From: Methylobacter sp.
GTDB lineage: Bacteria; Pseudomonadota; Gammaproteobacteria; Methylococcales; Methylomonadaceae
DNA length: 64,000 bases
Direction: 5' to 3'
Assembly: GCA_004299305.1 (NCBI GenBank)
Contig: SCPZ01000070.1
Span: 1 to 64,000 of the forward strand
Shown here piece after piece: positions 45,259 through 54,384 of the stretch. A program made the position numbers and the translations under genes. Position 1 is the first letter of the stretch. Each line of letters begins with the position of its first letter. The notes below the pieces were generated by a model that did not search any database, was not told the DNA's origin, and saw only the letters and a program-made list of their open reading frames with translations.

Positions 45259-47586
45259 ATGAGCAAAAATCTCGTCATTGTAGAATCGCCTGCAAAAGCC
45301 AAAACCATAGAAAAATATTTAGGCAAGGACTTTCAGGTTCTCGCCTCTTATGGACACGTGCGCGACCTGATCCCCAAAGAAGGCGCAGTCGACCCGAACA
45401 ACGATTTTGCGATGAAATATGAAGTCATCGAGCGCAACCAAAAACACGTGCAAGCTATCGCCAAAGCCCTTAAAGCCGCAGACACTTTGTATCTGGCGAC
45501 TGACCCTGATAGAGAAGGGGAAGCCATTTCCTGGCATTTGCTTGAGCTGCTGAAAGAAAAAAAACTGCTCAAAGACAAGCCAGTGCATCGGGTGGTATTC
45601 CATGAAATCACCAAAAAAGCCGTCACCGAAGCCATAGCCAACCCAGAGGAAGTTGCCATTAATTTGGTCAACGCCCAGCAGGCGCGCCGTGCGTTGGATT
45701 ATCTGGTCGGCTTTAACCTGTCGCCGTTGCTATGGAAAAAAATTCGCCGTGGCTTGTCGGCAGGCCGCGTACAAAGCCCTGCCCTGCGCATGATCGTCGA
45801 GCGCGAACTGGAAATTGAGGCCTTTAAATCTCGCGAATACTGGACTATCGATGCCGCATTGACCGCCCAGGATCAAGTCTTTAAAGCCAAACTGACCCAG
45901 TTTGACGGCGAAAAAGTCACGCAATTTAGCATCACTAATGAAGAGCTGGCCGAGAAAACCAAGCAAACCTTGCTGGATGCCGCCGACGGCCAATTAATGG
46001 TCGCCAAGCTGGAAAAGAAACAGCAAAAGCGCAACCCTGCCCCGCCGTTCATCACCTCAACGCTGCAACAGGAAGCCTCGCGCAAATTAGGATTCACTAC
46101 CAAACGCACCATGATAGTTGCCCAGCAACTTTATGAAGGCATCGACATTGGCGGCGAAACCGCCGGTTTGATTACCTACATGCGTACCGACTCGGTTAAC
46201 CTGTCGGTTGACGCTGTCGAGGAAATCCGCGCACTGATCGCCGAAAACTACGGCGCTGAAAATGTGCCCAAAGAACCCAGACTGTTTAAAACCAAGTCGA
46301 AAAATGCTCAGGAAGCGCACGAAGCGATACGCCCAACCTATCCCCGACACTTGCCGAGCCAATTAAAAGAGCACTTGAGCATCGAGCAGTTCAAGCTCTA
46401 CGAACTGATCTGGAAGCGCACCATCGCCTGCCAGATGATTCATGCCACGCTGAATGTGGTGGGCGTCGATTTGACTTGCGGTGACGGCAAGCACGTATTT
46501 CGGGCGACCGGTTCCACGATAGCTTCGCCCGGATTTATGACCGTCTATCTGGAAGGAAAAGACGACAGCAACGAGAGCGACGACAAGGAAAGCTTCCTGC
46601 CGCCGATGGAGGAAGGCCGCCCCGTCCAGCTTAACGATATTAATGCCGGGCAACATTTCACCGAGCCGCCGCCGCGCTACGGCGAAGCCAGCTTGGTGAA
46701 ATCCCTGGAAGAACACGGTATCGGCAGGCCATCAACTTATGCGTCGATTATTTCGACCTTGCAAAACCGTGAATATGTCACTCTGGACAGCAAACGCTTC
46801 TACCCGACCGATGTCGGTAGAATCGTTAACAAATTCCTGACCGAACATTTCACCAAATACGTCGATTACGATTTTACCGCCAATCTGGAAGATGAACTGG
46901 ATGCGGTGTCGCGAGGGGAAAAAGACTGGGTTCCATTGATGCACGACTTCTGGAAACCTTTCACCACACTGATTCACGAAAAAGAAGAAAGCGTCCAGCG
47001 CAAAGATGTCACCCAGGAAGCCATTGACGAAAAATGCCCCGATTGCGGCAGTCCGCTGTCCATCCGTTTGGGGCGTAATGGCCGGTTTATCGGCTGCACC
47101 AACTATCCCGAGTGCTCCTATACCCGAAACCTGAACGATGATGCGAGCGCCAGCGACGAACCTGAAGTCGTTGAAGGCAGAACCTGCCCTAAATGCGAAT
47201 CGCCTTTAGTAATCAAAACCGGGCGCTACGGCAAATTTATCGGTTGCAGCGGTTACCCCAAATGCAAGCACATCGAGCCCTTGGAAAAACCGATGGACAC
47301 CGGCGTCGAGTGTCCGCAATGCAAAAAAGGCAACATCCTCAAACGCAAATCGCGGAACAGCAAGATATTTTATTCCTGCTCGGAATACCCTAAATGCGAT
47401 TACGCATTATGGAACGCGCCGATAAAAGAAAGCTGCCCGGAATGCGCATGGCCTATTTTGACTGTCAAAGAGACCAAACGGCGCGGCGTGGAAAAGGTCT
47501 GTCCACAAAAAGACTGTAAATACGCAACGCCGTATGAAGGCGATCCTGCGGATGTGCAGGGCCCTAAAGAGCCTGGAACTTTGTAG
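45259..47586 (+). CDS. topA: DNA topoisomerase I
   Basis: 775 aa. Relaxes negative supercoils. TOPRIM domain at the start (LVIVESPAKAKTIEKYLG; DPDREGEAISWH), active-site tyrosine in GLITYMRTDSVNLS, and four C-terminal zinc-ribbon units (CPDCGSPL, CPKCESPL, CPQCKKGN, CPECAWPI). Shorter than E. coli TopA but normal for this lineage. Start region lies beside the inverted/tandem repeat. Confidence 0.97.
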   Translation: MSKNLVIVESPAKAKTIEKYLGKDFQVLASYGHVRDLIPKEGAVDPNNDFAMKYEVIERNQKHVQAIAKALKAADTLYLATDPDREGEAISWHLLELLKEKKLLKDKPVHRVVFHEITKKAVTEAIANPEEVAINLVNAQQARRALDYLVGFNLSPLLWKKIRRGLSAGRVQSPALRMIVERELEIEAFKSREYWTIDAALTAQDQVFKAKLTQFDGEKVTQFSITNEELAEKTKQTLLDAADGQLMVAKLEKKQQKRNPAPPFITSTLQQEASRKLGFTTKRTMIVAQQLYEGIDIGGETAGLITYMRTDSVNLSVDAVEEIRALIAENYGAENVPKEPRLFKTKSKNAQEAHEAIRPTYPRHLPSQLKEHLSIEQFKLYELIWKRTIACQMIHATLNVVGVDLTCGDGKHVFRATGSTIASPGFMTVYLEGKDDSNESDDKESFLPPMEEGRPVQLNDINAGQHFTEPPPRYGEASLVKSLEEHGIGRPSTYASIISTLQNREYVTLDSKRFYPTDVGRIVNKFLTEHFTKYVDYDFTANLEDELDAVSRGEKDWVPLMHDFWKPFTTLIHEKEESVQRKDVTQEAIDEKCPDCGSPLSIRLGRNGRFIGCTNYPECSYTRNLNDDASASDEPEVVEGRTCPKCESPLVIKTGRYGKFIGCSGYPKCKHIEPLEKPMDTGVECPQCKKGNILKRKSRNSKIFYSCSEYPKCDYALWNAPIKESCPECAWPILTVKETKRRGVEKVCPQKDCKYATPYEGDPADVQGPKEPGTL

Positions 47587-47635
47587 GAAAAAGGCGACTC
47601 GCTTCCAATCTCCAGGCCGTGAACTAACTCAACCA

Positions 47636-47768
47636 CACCGCCGTCATTCCGGCGGGGATTTGCTACGCGCTCTGACGGGTCACCTCAGGCTATCCTGCCT
47701 GATGCCCTTTGGGTTAATGCAAATCCGTTCCAGACGGATTTGTGCCGGAATCCATAGCATAAGGATGT
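47636..47768. repeat. ATTCCGGC-type repeat element
   Basis: Begins with CCGTCATTCCGGCGGGGATT and ends with GTGCCGGAATCC, so its ends are roughly inverted. Between them TCCGTTCCAGACGGATTTG forms its own small hairpin. It is related to the shorter unit at 42122-42152. It lies between topA and the HepT/MntA pair. Confidence 0.55.
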
Positions 47769-47801
47769 GAAAAAACAGATCAACTCTGGTCAACTGGTCG
47801 C

Positions 47802-48215
47802 ATGAATACACAACAAGACATTCGCTGGAAACAGCGTTTCGATAATCTGCAATCGGCTTATCAACGGCTACAACACGCCGTACAAGCCAACGCGCAAACT
47901 CCCAACAATGACCTGATCCAAATGGCGCTGATCAAGGCGTTTGAAATGACGTTTGAACTGTCATGGAAAACCATGAAGGACTACCTCAAGTACAACGGCA
48001 TCGACGCAAAACTGCCGCGAGAAGCCATCAAACAGGCTTTTGCCAATGACATCATCATTGATGGCCAACTGTGGATAGACATGCTCGAAGATCGCAACCT
48101 GATGGCTCATACCTACGATGAAGCCCGCGCACTCAAGGCGGTGAGTCACATTTGTCAGCGTTATATGGAAGGACTGGAACAGCTTCATCAATACCTGCTA
48201 GCAAGGCTGGCCTGA
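47802..48215 (+). CDS. HepT-like HEPN toxin
   Basis: 137 aa, all-helical. Matches the HI0074 family (nucleotidyltransferase substrate-binding, HEPN fold). The ribonuclease motif R98-NLMA-H103-T-Y105 fits RX4HXY exactly; in studied HepT/MntA pairs the Arg and His are needed for RNA cleavage and the Tyr is the site where MntA attaches AMP. Its stop TGA shares one base with the next ATG, so the pair is translationally coupled. Probably a toxin-antitoxin module inserted between topA and tsaC. Confidence 0.87.
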   Translation: MNTQQDIRWKQRFDNLQSAYQRLQHAVQANAQTPNNDLIQMALIKAFEMTFELSWKTMKDYLKYNGIDAKLPREAIKQAFANDIIIDGQLWIDMLEDRNLMAHTYDEARALKAVSHICQRYMEGLEQLHQYLLARLA

Positions 48216-48532
48216 TGTTCGGCTTAAGCGCAAAGACGCTGGCGGCTATTCAGACTTGCTTGCAGCAATACCCGGAAATTGTCTGGGCCAAGATTTACGG
48301 CTCCCGCGCCAAGGGCGACTATGAGCGCGGCTCGGACATTGACTTGGCTTTTGGCAGCCCTACCGACTGTTCGGCAAATTTGCTCGAAGCATTGGACAAC
48401 CTGCCCACCCCTTATCTGTTTGACGTAACGCATTACGAAAGCCTGAAACACGAAGGCTTGAAGGCCCATATAGATCGGATCGGCGTAGTAATTTATCAGC
48501 GCGGTGAATTGAATGACGTGTTGATGACCTGA
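48215..48532 (+). CDS. MntA-like minimal nucleotidyltransferase antitoxin
   Basis: 105 aa from ATG 48215 (MFGLSAKTLAAI). The nucleotidyltransferase motif GSRAKGDYERGSDIDLAF (G29-S30 ... D41-x-D43) is intact, with a later acidic residue in PYLFDVTHYE. In related systems this protein neutralises HepT by adding AMP units to its tyrosine. A frame start at 48152 would overlap the toxin gene and is rejected because the motif spacing suits the shorter form. Confidence 0.87.
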   Translation: MFGLSAKTLAAIQTCLQQYPEIVWAKIYGSRAKGDYERGSDIDLAFGSPTDCSANLLEALDNLPTPYLFDVTHYESLKHEGLKAHIDRIGVVIYQRGELNDVLMT

Positions 48533-48589
48533 TAGGTGAGTTTCAAGCGCCTCAATGAACATGTAACTTAGCCCCCCATATCCCCCAAA

Positions 48590-49147
48590 ATGCCCCATCA
48601 CTCCCTGTTCAAAATAAAAAACGCCGTCCGTCATCTTAAAGCCGGAGCGGTAATTGCCTACCCCACAGAAGCCGTCTACGGCTTAGGCTGCGACCCGCTC
48701 AATGAAGCGGCGGTCATGACCCTGCTCGACATCAAACAACGCCCGATAGAAAAAGGCCTGATACTTATTGCCTCATCCCTGGAGCAACTGCGCCCCTACC
48801 TCGTTTTAGATCAAACCATCATTACTCGCATAACACCCACTTGGCCCGGCCCTGTCACCTGGGTTATCCCAGTCCAGCCCTGGGTGCCAAAATGGTTGAG
48901 CGGCGAACATCAATCGCTGGCCGTCAGAGTGACCGATCACCCAATAGCCCACGATTTATGCGCCCAATTCGGCAGCCCGTTGGTCTCCACCAGCGCCAAT
49001 CCCACCACCCGCCCTGCTATCAAAGAATCGAGAAAATTGTTAAAAACCTTTGCCGACGCCGATATTTTTATCGTTCACGGCAAAGTCGGCAAGCTTGAAC
49101 AGGAAACAGCTATTTATGATGCAGTAAGCGGAAAGCGGTTGCGTTGA
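48590..49147 (+). CDS. tsaC: Threonylcarbamoyl-AMP synthase
   Basis: 185 aa of the YrdC/Sua5 family. Makes threonylcarbamoyl-AMP for the t6A base of ANN-decoding tRNAs. Starts MPHHSLFKIKNAVRHLKAGAV, has YPTEAVYGLGCDP and the STSANPTTRPA loop. Short form without the Sua5 extension. In many relatives it follows topA; here the toxin-antitoxin pair separates them. Confidence 0.93.
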   Translation: MPHHSLFKIKNAVRHLKAGAVIAYPTEAVYGLGCDPLNEAAVMTLLDIKQRPIEKGLILIASSLEQLRPYLVLDQTIITRITPTWPGPVTWVIPVQPWVPKWLSGEHQSLAVRVTDHPIAHDLCAQFGSPLVSTSANPTTRPAIKESRKLLKTFADADIFIVHGKVGKLEQETAIYDAVSGKRLR

Positions 49148-49388
49148 TCATAAAAGCACGAAAGCCCAAAGTAGGATGCACGAGATAATTCAAAGCCTGT
49201 TCCGTTAACTTAATTATTTGAATATCGATACAACCGTTGAGCTGTTCGTCTGCGTTTGCCAGGCAGGGCGGCATCGTTCTCCAACCAGAATTGCAACAGG
49301 TCGAGTATAGTGAGCCCCAGTCACTAAAAAATTTAAGTAATAGACTTATCCGCCGCTACATTGGCATACCGACACAGGAGTAAATACC

Positions 49389-50033
49389 GTGAACATTAAA
49401 TATTTAAAACCAGCATTCGCTGCACCTACTCCCAACAAAGGTGTGGCGCATACGCCGTTCTTGGCGGTAGCAGGGTTGGCTGTCAGCTTATTGGTGACTG
49501 CTTGCACTACGACGAAGGCGCCGCCGCTTGCATTTTTTCCGCAGAAGACCATAAGCGCCACAGGTTATGGCACGGTCGAAAAAAGCGATCGCTATTCACG
49601 CTCGCAAATTAAATTAATGGCCATGAGGGCGTCCAAAATGGATGCTTACAGGAGTTTGGCCGAGCAGCTTACCGGCATCCAGTTGCGCGGACAGACCACG
49701 CTCGAAGATATGGAAGTCACCCATGACAGTTATCAGGTTTATCTTAATGCTTATTTGCGCGGAGCAAGGGTAAAAAGAACCTCGGCTATCGGCAGCGACA
49801 TCTATGCCGGCGATGATACTTTTGAAACGGTTGTTGAACTTGACTTGACACCAAGATTCTATGAATGCATTAACGGCTCAAGTGAATTGATTAATCAATG
49901 TCTACAACAAAATCAGGAAAGTCCAACGCCAGGTTTTGAGCCTAATCCCCCAAAGGTGTCCAGCATTGACTCAGGCTGTAATGCCGCTGATTGCTACAAC
50001 TACCCTAATACCAAGGGATTTAATCGAAAATAA
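49389..50033 (+). CDS. FlgP-like LPP20 lipoprotein
   Basis: 214 aa from GTG 49389, placed by AGGAG 8 nt upstream. A long n-region is followed by a hydrophobic core and lipobox LVTAC (Cys about 38). The mature LPP20 domain includes SDRYSRSQIKLMAMRASKMDAYRSLAEQLTGIQL and RGARVKRTSAIGSD. LPP20/FlgP proteins form outer-membrane disks around the flagellar motor in Vibrio and Campylobacter. The next gene is FlgT-like, which supports this role. FlgO was not seen. Confidence 0.8.
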   Translation: MNIKYLKPAFAAPTPNKGVAHTPFLAVAGLAVSLLVTACTTTKAPPLAFFPQKTISATGYGTVEKSDRYSRSQIKLMAMRASKMDAYRSLAEQLTGIQLRGQTTLEDMEVTHDSYQVYLNAYLRGARVKRTSAIGSDIYAGDDTFETVVELDLTPRFYECINGSSELINQCLQQNQESPTPGFEPNPPKVSSIDSGCNAADCYNYPNTKGFNRK

Positions 50034-50146
50034 CCCGAACTGGTATTGTGTAACCTTTTCACATTCCTGGCCTCATTTATAAAGCGGTTACTGCTGCACA
50101 CATACGCTTTAAAAATCCCCATAGGAACAACAAACCGGTTGAATGG

Positions 50147-51370
50147 ATGGCAAAAATATTATTCAAATATCTATGGGTCGCCTGCTTATTAAGTCAGTCA
50201 TGCACTACTGTTCAACCCCATGCTGATACTAATGTGGTAACCGTCGAAGGTCAGGCGGCTATTAGCAAGAGTATGCCGTTATTAGCTAAAAAACAGGCCT
50301 TGCAGGATGCTATCCGTCAGGCATCCATGCAATCGTCTGTTAATATTCACAGCCAGACTTTAGTCAGCCAAAATAATGTTTCACTGGATACTCTTTCGAT
50401 GCGCACCGCTGCTGCGGTGAGCAACACTAAAATAATCAAGGAATGGACTACCGATAATATCTATCATGTTGTAGCCATGGTGGAGTTATCTACAGACAGT
50501 TCCTGCACACCCCATTATCGCAAACGCATTATTTCAACCGCCTTCCCTTTAGTTAAACAAGAACAGCTGAGCGCTTACGAAACACAGGACTTATACGCCG
50601 GCATTCCACGCGAGCTTAATAATCTTTTAATCGAGTCCGGCGATTTTATCGGCAGCAATGCTACCAATATTAACCTATACCCAAGAGCCGACTTGGCCCC
50701 GGAAGAACAAGACCGCACCGCCTATCGACCATCAAAAGTAATGCAAATAACCGCATCAAACGGGGTCCAATTTGTATTGTCAGGTGTAATTAGGGATCTG
50801 GAAGTCGAATCCAGCGAATACATGAGAGGCGCAGGGCCCCTGGCATTCGCCAGAAGTTTAGCGCGCGATGTCGTCGCCAGGCGCGGAATTGGCATTGATG
50901 TTTATGTACATGACGGGTTCACCGGGGCATTACTGTTCCAGCAGCGCTATGTTGATGATGTCATCGGCGATGTGTGGATTCCCGCGACCTATACAGTAGG
51001 CAGCGAGCGCTTTAACGCTACCTCGACCGGCGCGAAAATAGCTCAAATTATAGACCGGGCAAGCACCGATATTCGTAAATCCTTAAGTTGCCACCCTTTT
51101 GCAACGCGTATTATTGACATTAAGGAGGATAAAGTATTTATTGATGCGGGGGCACAGGAAAGACTTAATGTCGGCGATCAGCTGGTGGTTTACAGCTCGG
51201 GCAATAATGACTTGAATCTTGATGGCGGCTTCAGTTTTATAGGTAAAGACAAGCAACCGGCCGGTGTATTAACCATCCGCACTATCACACCCCGTTACGC
51301 CATAGGTAGTTTGGAGGTCCCTGCCCGTGAACTGGGTGTCAAAGCTGGCGACTGGGTGAAATCCTGGTAA
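50147..51370 (+). CDS. flgT: Flagellar assembly protein T-like (FlgT)
   Basis: 407 aa. A signal sequence (cut near LSQSCTTV, possibly a lipobox Cys) precedes a FlgT N-terminal domain (VTVEGQAAISKSMPLLAKKQALQDAIRQAS), a middle TolB-like domain and a C-terminal SH3-like part (DQLVVYSSGNND; GDWVKSW). FlgT builds the H-ring that stabilises the Vibrio sodium motor. Located 113 bp after the LPP20 gene and before fliW, forming a small flagellar accessory island. Confidence 0.82.
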   Translation: MAKILFKYLWVACLLSQSCTTVQPHADTNVVTVEGQAAISKSMPLLAKKQALQDAIRQASMQSSVNIHSQTLVSQNNVSLDTLSMRTAAAVSNTKIIKEWTTDNIYHVVAMVELSTDSSCTPHYRKRIISTAFPLVKQEQLSAYETQDLYAGIPRELNNLLIESGDFIGSNATNINLYPRADLAPEEQDRTAYRPSKVMQITASNGVQFVLSGVIRDLEVESSEYMRGAGPLAFARSLARDVVARRGIGIDVYVHDGFTGALLFQQRYVDDVIGDVWIPATYTVGSERFNATSTGAKIAQIIDRASTDIRKSLSCHPFATRIIDIKEDKVFIDAGAQERLNVGDQLVVYSSGNNDLNLDGGFSFIGKDKQPAGVLTIRTITPRYAIGSLEVPARELGVKAGDWVKSW

Positions 51371-51391
51371 ATAGCTTATTACAAGCTAGCC

Positions 51392-51420
51392 TTGCTATAC
51401 TGACGGTTTTAGACTATATG
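51392..51420 (+). promoter_or_regulatory. Possible sigma-70 promoter of fliW
   Basis: TTGCTA (51392-51397), 17 bp, TATATG (51415-51420) lie 36 bp before the fliW ATG. Spacing is ideal, both hexamers are imperfect. fliW could equally be co-transcribed with flgT (85-bp gap). Confidence 0.35.
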
Positions 51421-51455
51421 TTTACTTTTTATATTCACCTTTAGCGGAGTTTATT

Positions 51456-51917
51456 ATGGAAATCAAATCAAGTTTTTTCGGCGAACAAACCATTGATCCC
51501 AACACTATCATTAACTTTCCCAACGGGATTCCAGGCTTTGAAGATCAAACCCGTTTCAAGCTATTTCATCAGGAAGGCAGCGACTCCCTCATTTACTGGC
51601 TGCAATCGTTAGATGATGAATCCCTTACTTTTTCAGTTGCACAACCGTCTATTTTCAATATCGATTACAACCTTGTGTTAAACGATGCAGAAGAAGCCAC
51701 ACTGGGCATTGAAGATACCGCTGACGCACTTGTCCTGATCATTCTACATAAAGACGAATCCGACCAGCCTACTATTAAAGGATCCATTAAATCCCCATTG
51801 GTGATTAACAGTGCAAAGCGAATAGGCTTGCAAAAAGTGCTTACTCAAGTAGAACAAAGCACAACACTGACTGACATTGGCAGTGGCAGTGAGGTGAATA
51901 TTTCTGAAGGCGCATAA
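51456..51917 (+). CDS. fliW: Flagellar assembly factor FliW
   Basis: 153 aa. Starts MEIKSSFFGEQTIDPNTIINFPNGIPGFED, the FliW signature, and includes a VINSAKRIGLQ motif near the end. In Bacillus and Campylobacter FliW binds flagellin and CsrA alternately, freeing flagellin translation when flagellin is exported. A csrA gene is present 31 kb away. FliW is rare in gammaproteobacteria as far as I know. GCGGAG precedes the ATG, and a clear terminator follows. Confidence 0.92.
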   Translation: MEIKSSFFGEQTIDPNTIINFPNGIPGFEDQTRFKLFHQEGSDSLIYWLQSLDDESLTFSVAQPSIFNIDYNLVLNDAEEATLGIEDTADALVLIILHKDESDQPTIKGSIKSPLVINSAKRIGLQKVLTQVEQSTTLTDIGSGSEVNISEGA

Positions 51918-51992
51918 AGCCTGCAAAAAATAAATATCTCTTAGAAATAAAGCGCTTTACCCAATTTTCGGCAAACGCAGATGTTATAGGTT

Positions 51993-52018
51993 ACTGCCGC
52001 TTTTAGCGGCAGTTTTTA
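51993..52018 (+). terminator. Terminator of fliW
   Basis: CTGCCGC, loop TTTTA, GCGGCAG, then TTTTTA: a strong intrinsic terminator about 75 bp after the fliW stop. Confidence 0.85.
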
Positions 52019-52191
52019 TAGGTGGGAATGAGCGTAAATGTATGAGAAAAACAGCGTAGCGGTGTACAGGAGGCTTGCATAAGCAGCGGCCTAAATAAAC
52101 CGACATCCTGTTATTTAAGACTTTATGAATTTCAGCGGATATTCAAAAAACAGTTTTATGCATATTGAAATCGCACGGATAAGACCGATCA

Positions 52192-52578
52192 TCAAACAGA
52201 GGCCGCCTGAACCGGAATAGAACTAGCTGAACGCTGCACCTGATTTTTTTCATTAAAATAAATCAAGGTAGGCTTATGGCTTTCCGCTTCCTTTTGCTCC
52301 AATATTGCAAATGCGCAAACAATAATCAGGTCGCCGGGACACGCCAACCGAGCAGCCGCTCCATTAACTGAAAACAACCCCGAGCCTGCTTCAGCACGAA
52401 TGGCGTAGGTCGTAAAACGCGCGCCGTTATTGATATTGTAAATCTGTATCTGCTCGTATTCCCTGATACCCGATAAATCGAGAATATTGCTGTCAATCGC
52501 ACAAGAACCCTCGTAACCCAATTCCGAATGGGTCACCGTGGCTCTATGTAATTTCGCTTTAAGCATCGTGATTTGCAT
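52192..52578 (-). CDS. panD: Aspartate 1-decarboxylase
   Basis: 128 aa. Self-cleaves between Gly24 and Ser25 ([10 protein letters not shown]) to form the pyruvoyl cofactor, then converts aspartate to beta-alanine for pantothenate. [17 protein letters not shown] and [17 protein letters not shown] match the family. Last gene of pcnB-folK-panB-panC-panD, 102 bp after panC. PanZ, needed for cleavage in enterobacteria, was not seen. Confidence 0.95.
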   Translation of the reverse strand: MQITMLKAKLHRATVTHSELGYEGSCAIDSNILDLSGIREYEQIQIYNINNGARFTTYAIRAEAGSGLFSVNGAAARLACPGDLIIVCAFAILEQKEAESHKPTLIYFNEKNQVQRSASSIPVQAASV

Positions 52579-52680
52579 AATAAAACACTATAAATACCTT
52601 TGAGAACCGCGCATTATCCATTAATTACGACAATGCATCAACTTTTAGCACTTTTCAAATTTTCCAAATCCTGCTATTGC

Positions 52681-53523
52681 TTATCTGGAAAAATAAATAT
52701 TATCGATTAGCCGGGTTTTGTTTAAGCGTGCCGCCGCCAACAAAACCAGTTCCACGTCATCTGCGCCTGCTTTTTTTAAATCACCCATCCTGCACACGCT
52801 AAAATAATCCGGTTGAAAACCGGATTCCTGCAAAAACAACAGCGCCCTACGCTCTATTTCCTGATAAGACTGCTTTCCCGCCAAAACGGCCTCGCGCGCG
52901 ACGCATAAGGACTGATATAGTTTTGCTGCAACCGTTTTTTCCTCTGCGGTTAAATAACCATTTCTGGAACTCATCGCCAATCCGCTTGCTTCCCGAACTG
53001 TTTCCACACCGGTTATTTCAATCGGAATATTCAAATCCCTAACCATCGTCCGTATCACCGTCAACTGCTGAAAATCTTTTAACCCGAACAAGGCAATGTC
53101 CGGCTGTACCATATTAAATAACTTACAAACAACTGTCGCAACACCGTTAAAATGTCCCGGCCTAAACGCACCGCAATACTGTTCAGATATACCGGTTACC
53201 GAGACGACTGTTTTGGCCGCTGGCGCGTAAACTTCTGAAACGGCCGGTTGAAACAGCAAATCCACACACGCAGCATCGAGTTTTTGCTGATCTTCGCGCT
53301 CGGTACGAGGATAGGTCTCAAAATCCTCACCAACTCCAAACTGGGTTGGATTTACAAAAATACTGACGACCACACGATCCGCTTTGTTTTTAGCGTCATC
53401 CACCAGCGCCAGATGCCCGGCATGCAGATTGCCCATCGTCGGCACCAATGCAACGCTCTGTCCCGCCAAACGCCACGCCCTAACGGCATCGCGTAATTCC
53501 GATACAGTACTAACTATGTACAT
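52681..53523 (-). CDS. panC: Pantothenate synthetase
   Basis: 280 aa. ATP-dependent joining of pantoate and beta-alanine. Signature motifs: VPTMGNLHAGHLALV (HIGH-type), VVSIFVNPTQFG, FGLKDFQQLTVI and MSSRNGYLT. Begins 5 bp after panB. Confidence 0.96.
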   Translation of the reverse strand: MYIVSTVSELRDAVRAWRLAGQSVALVPTMGNLHAGHLALVDDAKNKADRVVVSIFVNPTQFGVGEDFETYPRTEREDQQKLDAACVDLLFQPAVSEVYAPAAKTVVSVTGISEQYCGAFRPGHFNGVATVVCKLFNMVQPDIALFGLKDFQQLTVIRTMVRDLNIPIEITGVETVREASGLAMSSRNGYLTAEEKTVAAKLYQSLCVAREAVLAGKQSYQEIERRALLFLQESGFQPDYFSVCRMGDLKKAGADDVELVLLAAARLNKTRLIDNIYFSR

Positions 53524-53528
53524 AAATA

Positions 53529-54344
53529 TTAAAAACCATGCTCAGCCGCTGGAAACAGGGACTGCTTGACCGCTTGGTGATAGGCATTAATGGCCTCCTC
53601 AATATTTGCTGCGTCACTCATGAAATTCCTGGAAAAACGCGGACGCTTGCCAACTCCGATATTGAGCATATCGTAAAGCACCAGCACCTGTGCATCGCAG
53701 TCTACGCCTGCTCCGATGCCTATCACTGGAATCGTTAATTGCGTACTGATGTCTCTTGCCAAACTTGCTGGGACGCACTCCAGCAGCAGCAGACCTGCAC
53801 CCGCCTGTTGCAATTGATGAGCATCGACCAGCATTTTTTCGGCTGCCGCGCGCTCCTTGCCCTGAACCTTATAACTGCCCAATTGATTAATCGATTGCGG
53901 CAATAGACCCAAATGCCCGCAAACCGGAATGCCTTGATCGACCAGAAAGCTGACGCAATCGATTCTCGCCCCTTCCAGCTTAACCATTTGAGCGCCGCCA
54001 GCCTGCATCAGTTTAGCGGCATTTTTGGCCGCCATAACAGGCGTGGCATAAGTCATAAACGGCAAATCAGCAATAATAAACGCCCGCCGCCGGGCATTGC
54101 TAACGCACCGAGTATGATAGACCATGTCCCTGATAGTAACCGGCAACGTCGTATCATGGCCCTGAATAACCATACCCAGGGAATCCCCCACCAGCATCAC
54201 ATCAACACCAACTTTATCGATTAACGCGCTAAAACTCGCATCGTAGACAGTTAAGCAGGAGATTTTCTCGCCGCGTTGTTTCATGGCGGCCAAATCGGTA
54301 ATTGACAACGGTTTTAGCGCAGCTGTAGAAGAATATTGATTCAT
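53529..54344 (-). CDS. panB: Ketopantoate hydroxymethyltransferase
   Basis: 271 aa TIM barrel. Adds a hydroxymethyl group from methylene-THF to ketoisovalerate. Motifs VDVMLVGDSLGMVIQGHDTTLPVT (metal site) and VKLEGA are intact. Forty bp after folK. Confidence 0.96.
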   Translation of the reverse strand: MNQYSSTAALKPLSITDLAAMKQRGEKISCLTVYDASFSALIDKVGVDVMLVGDSLGMVIQGHDTTLPVTIRDMVYHTRCVSNARRRAFIIADLPFMTYATPVMAAKNAAKLMQAGGAQMVKLEGARIDCVSFLVDQGIPVCGHLGLLPQSINQLGSYKVQGKERAAAEKMLVDAHQLQQAGAGLLLLECVPASLARDISTQLTIPVIGIGAGVDCDAQVLVLYDMLNIGVGKRPRFSRNFMSDAANIEEAINAYHQAVKQSLFPAAEHGF

Positions 54345-54384
54345 TTTAATTGGATGGACTTAGGCTTGAAGACAAGGGCAAGAA

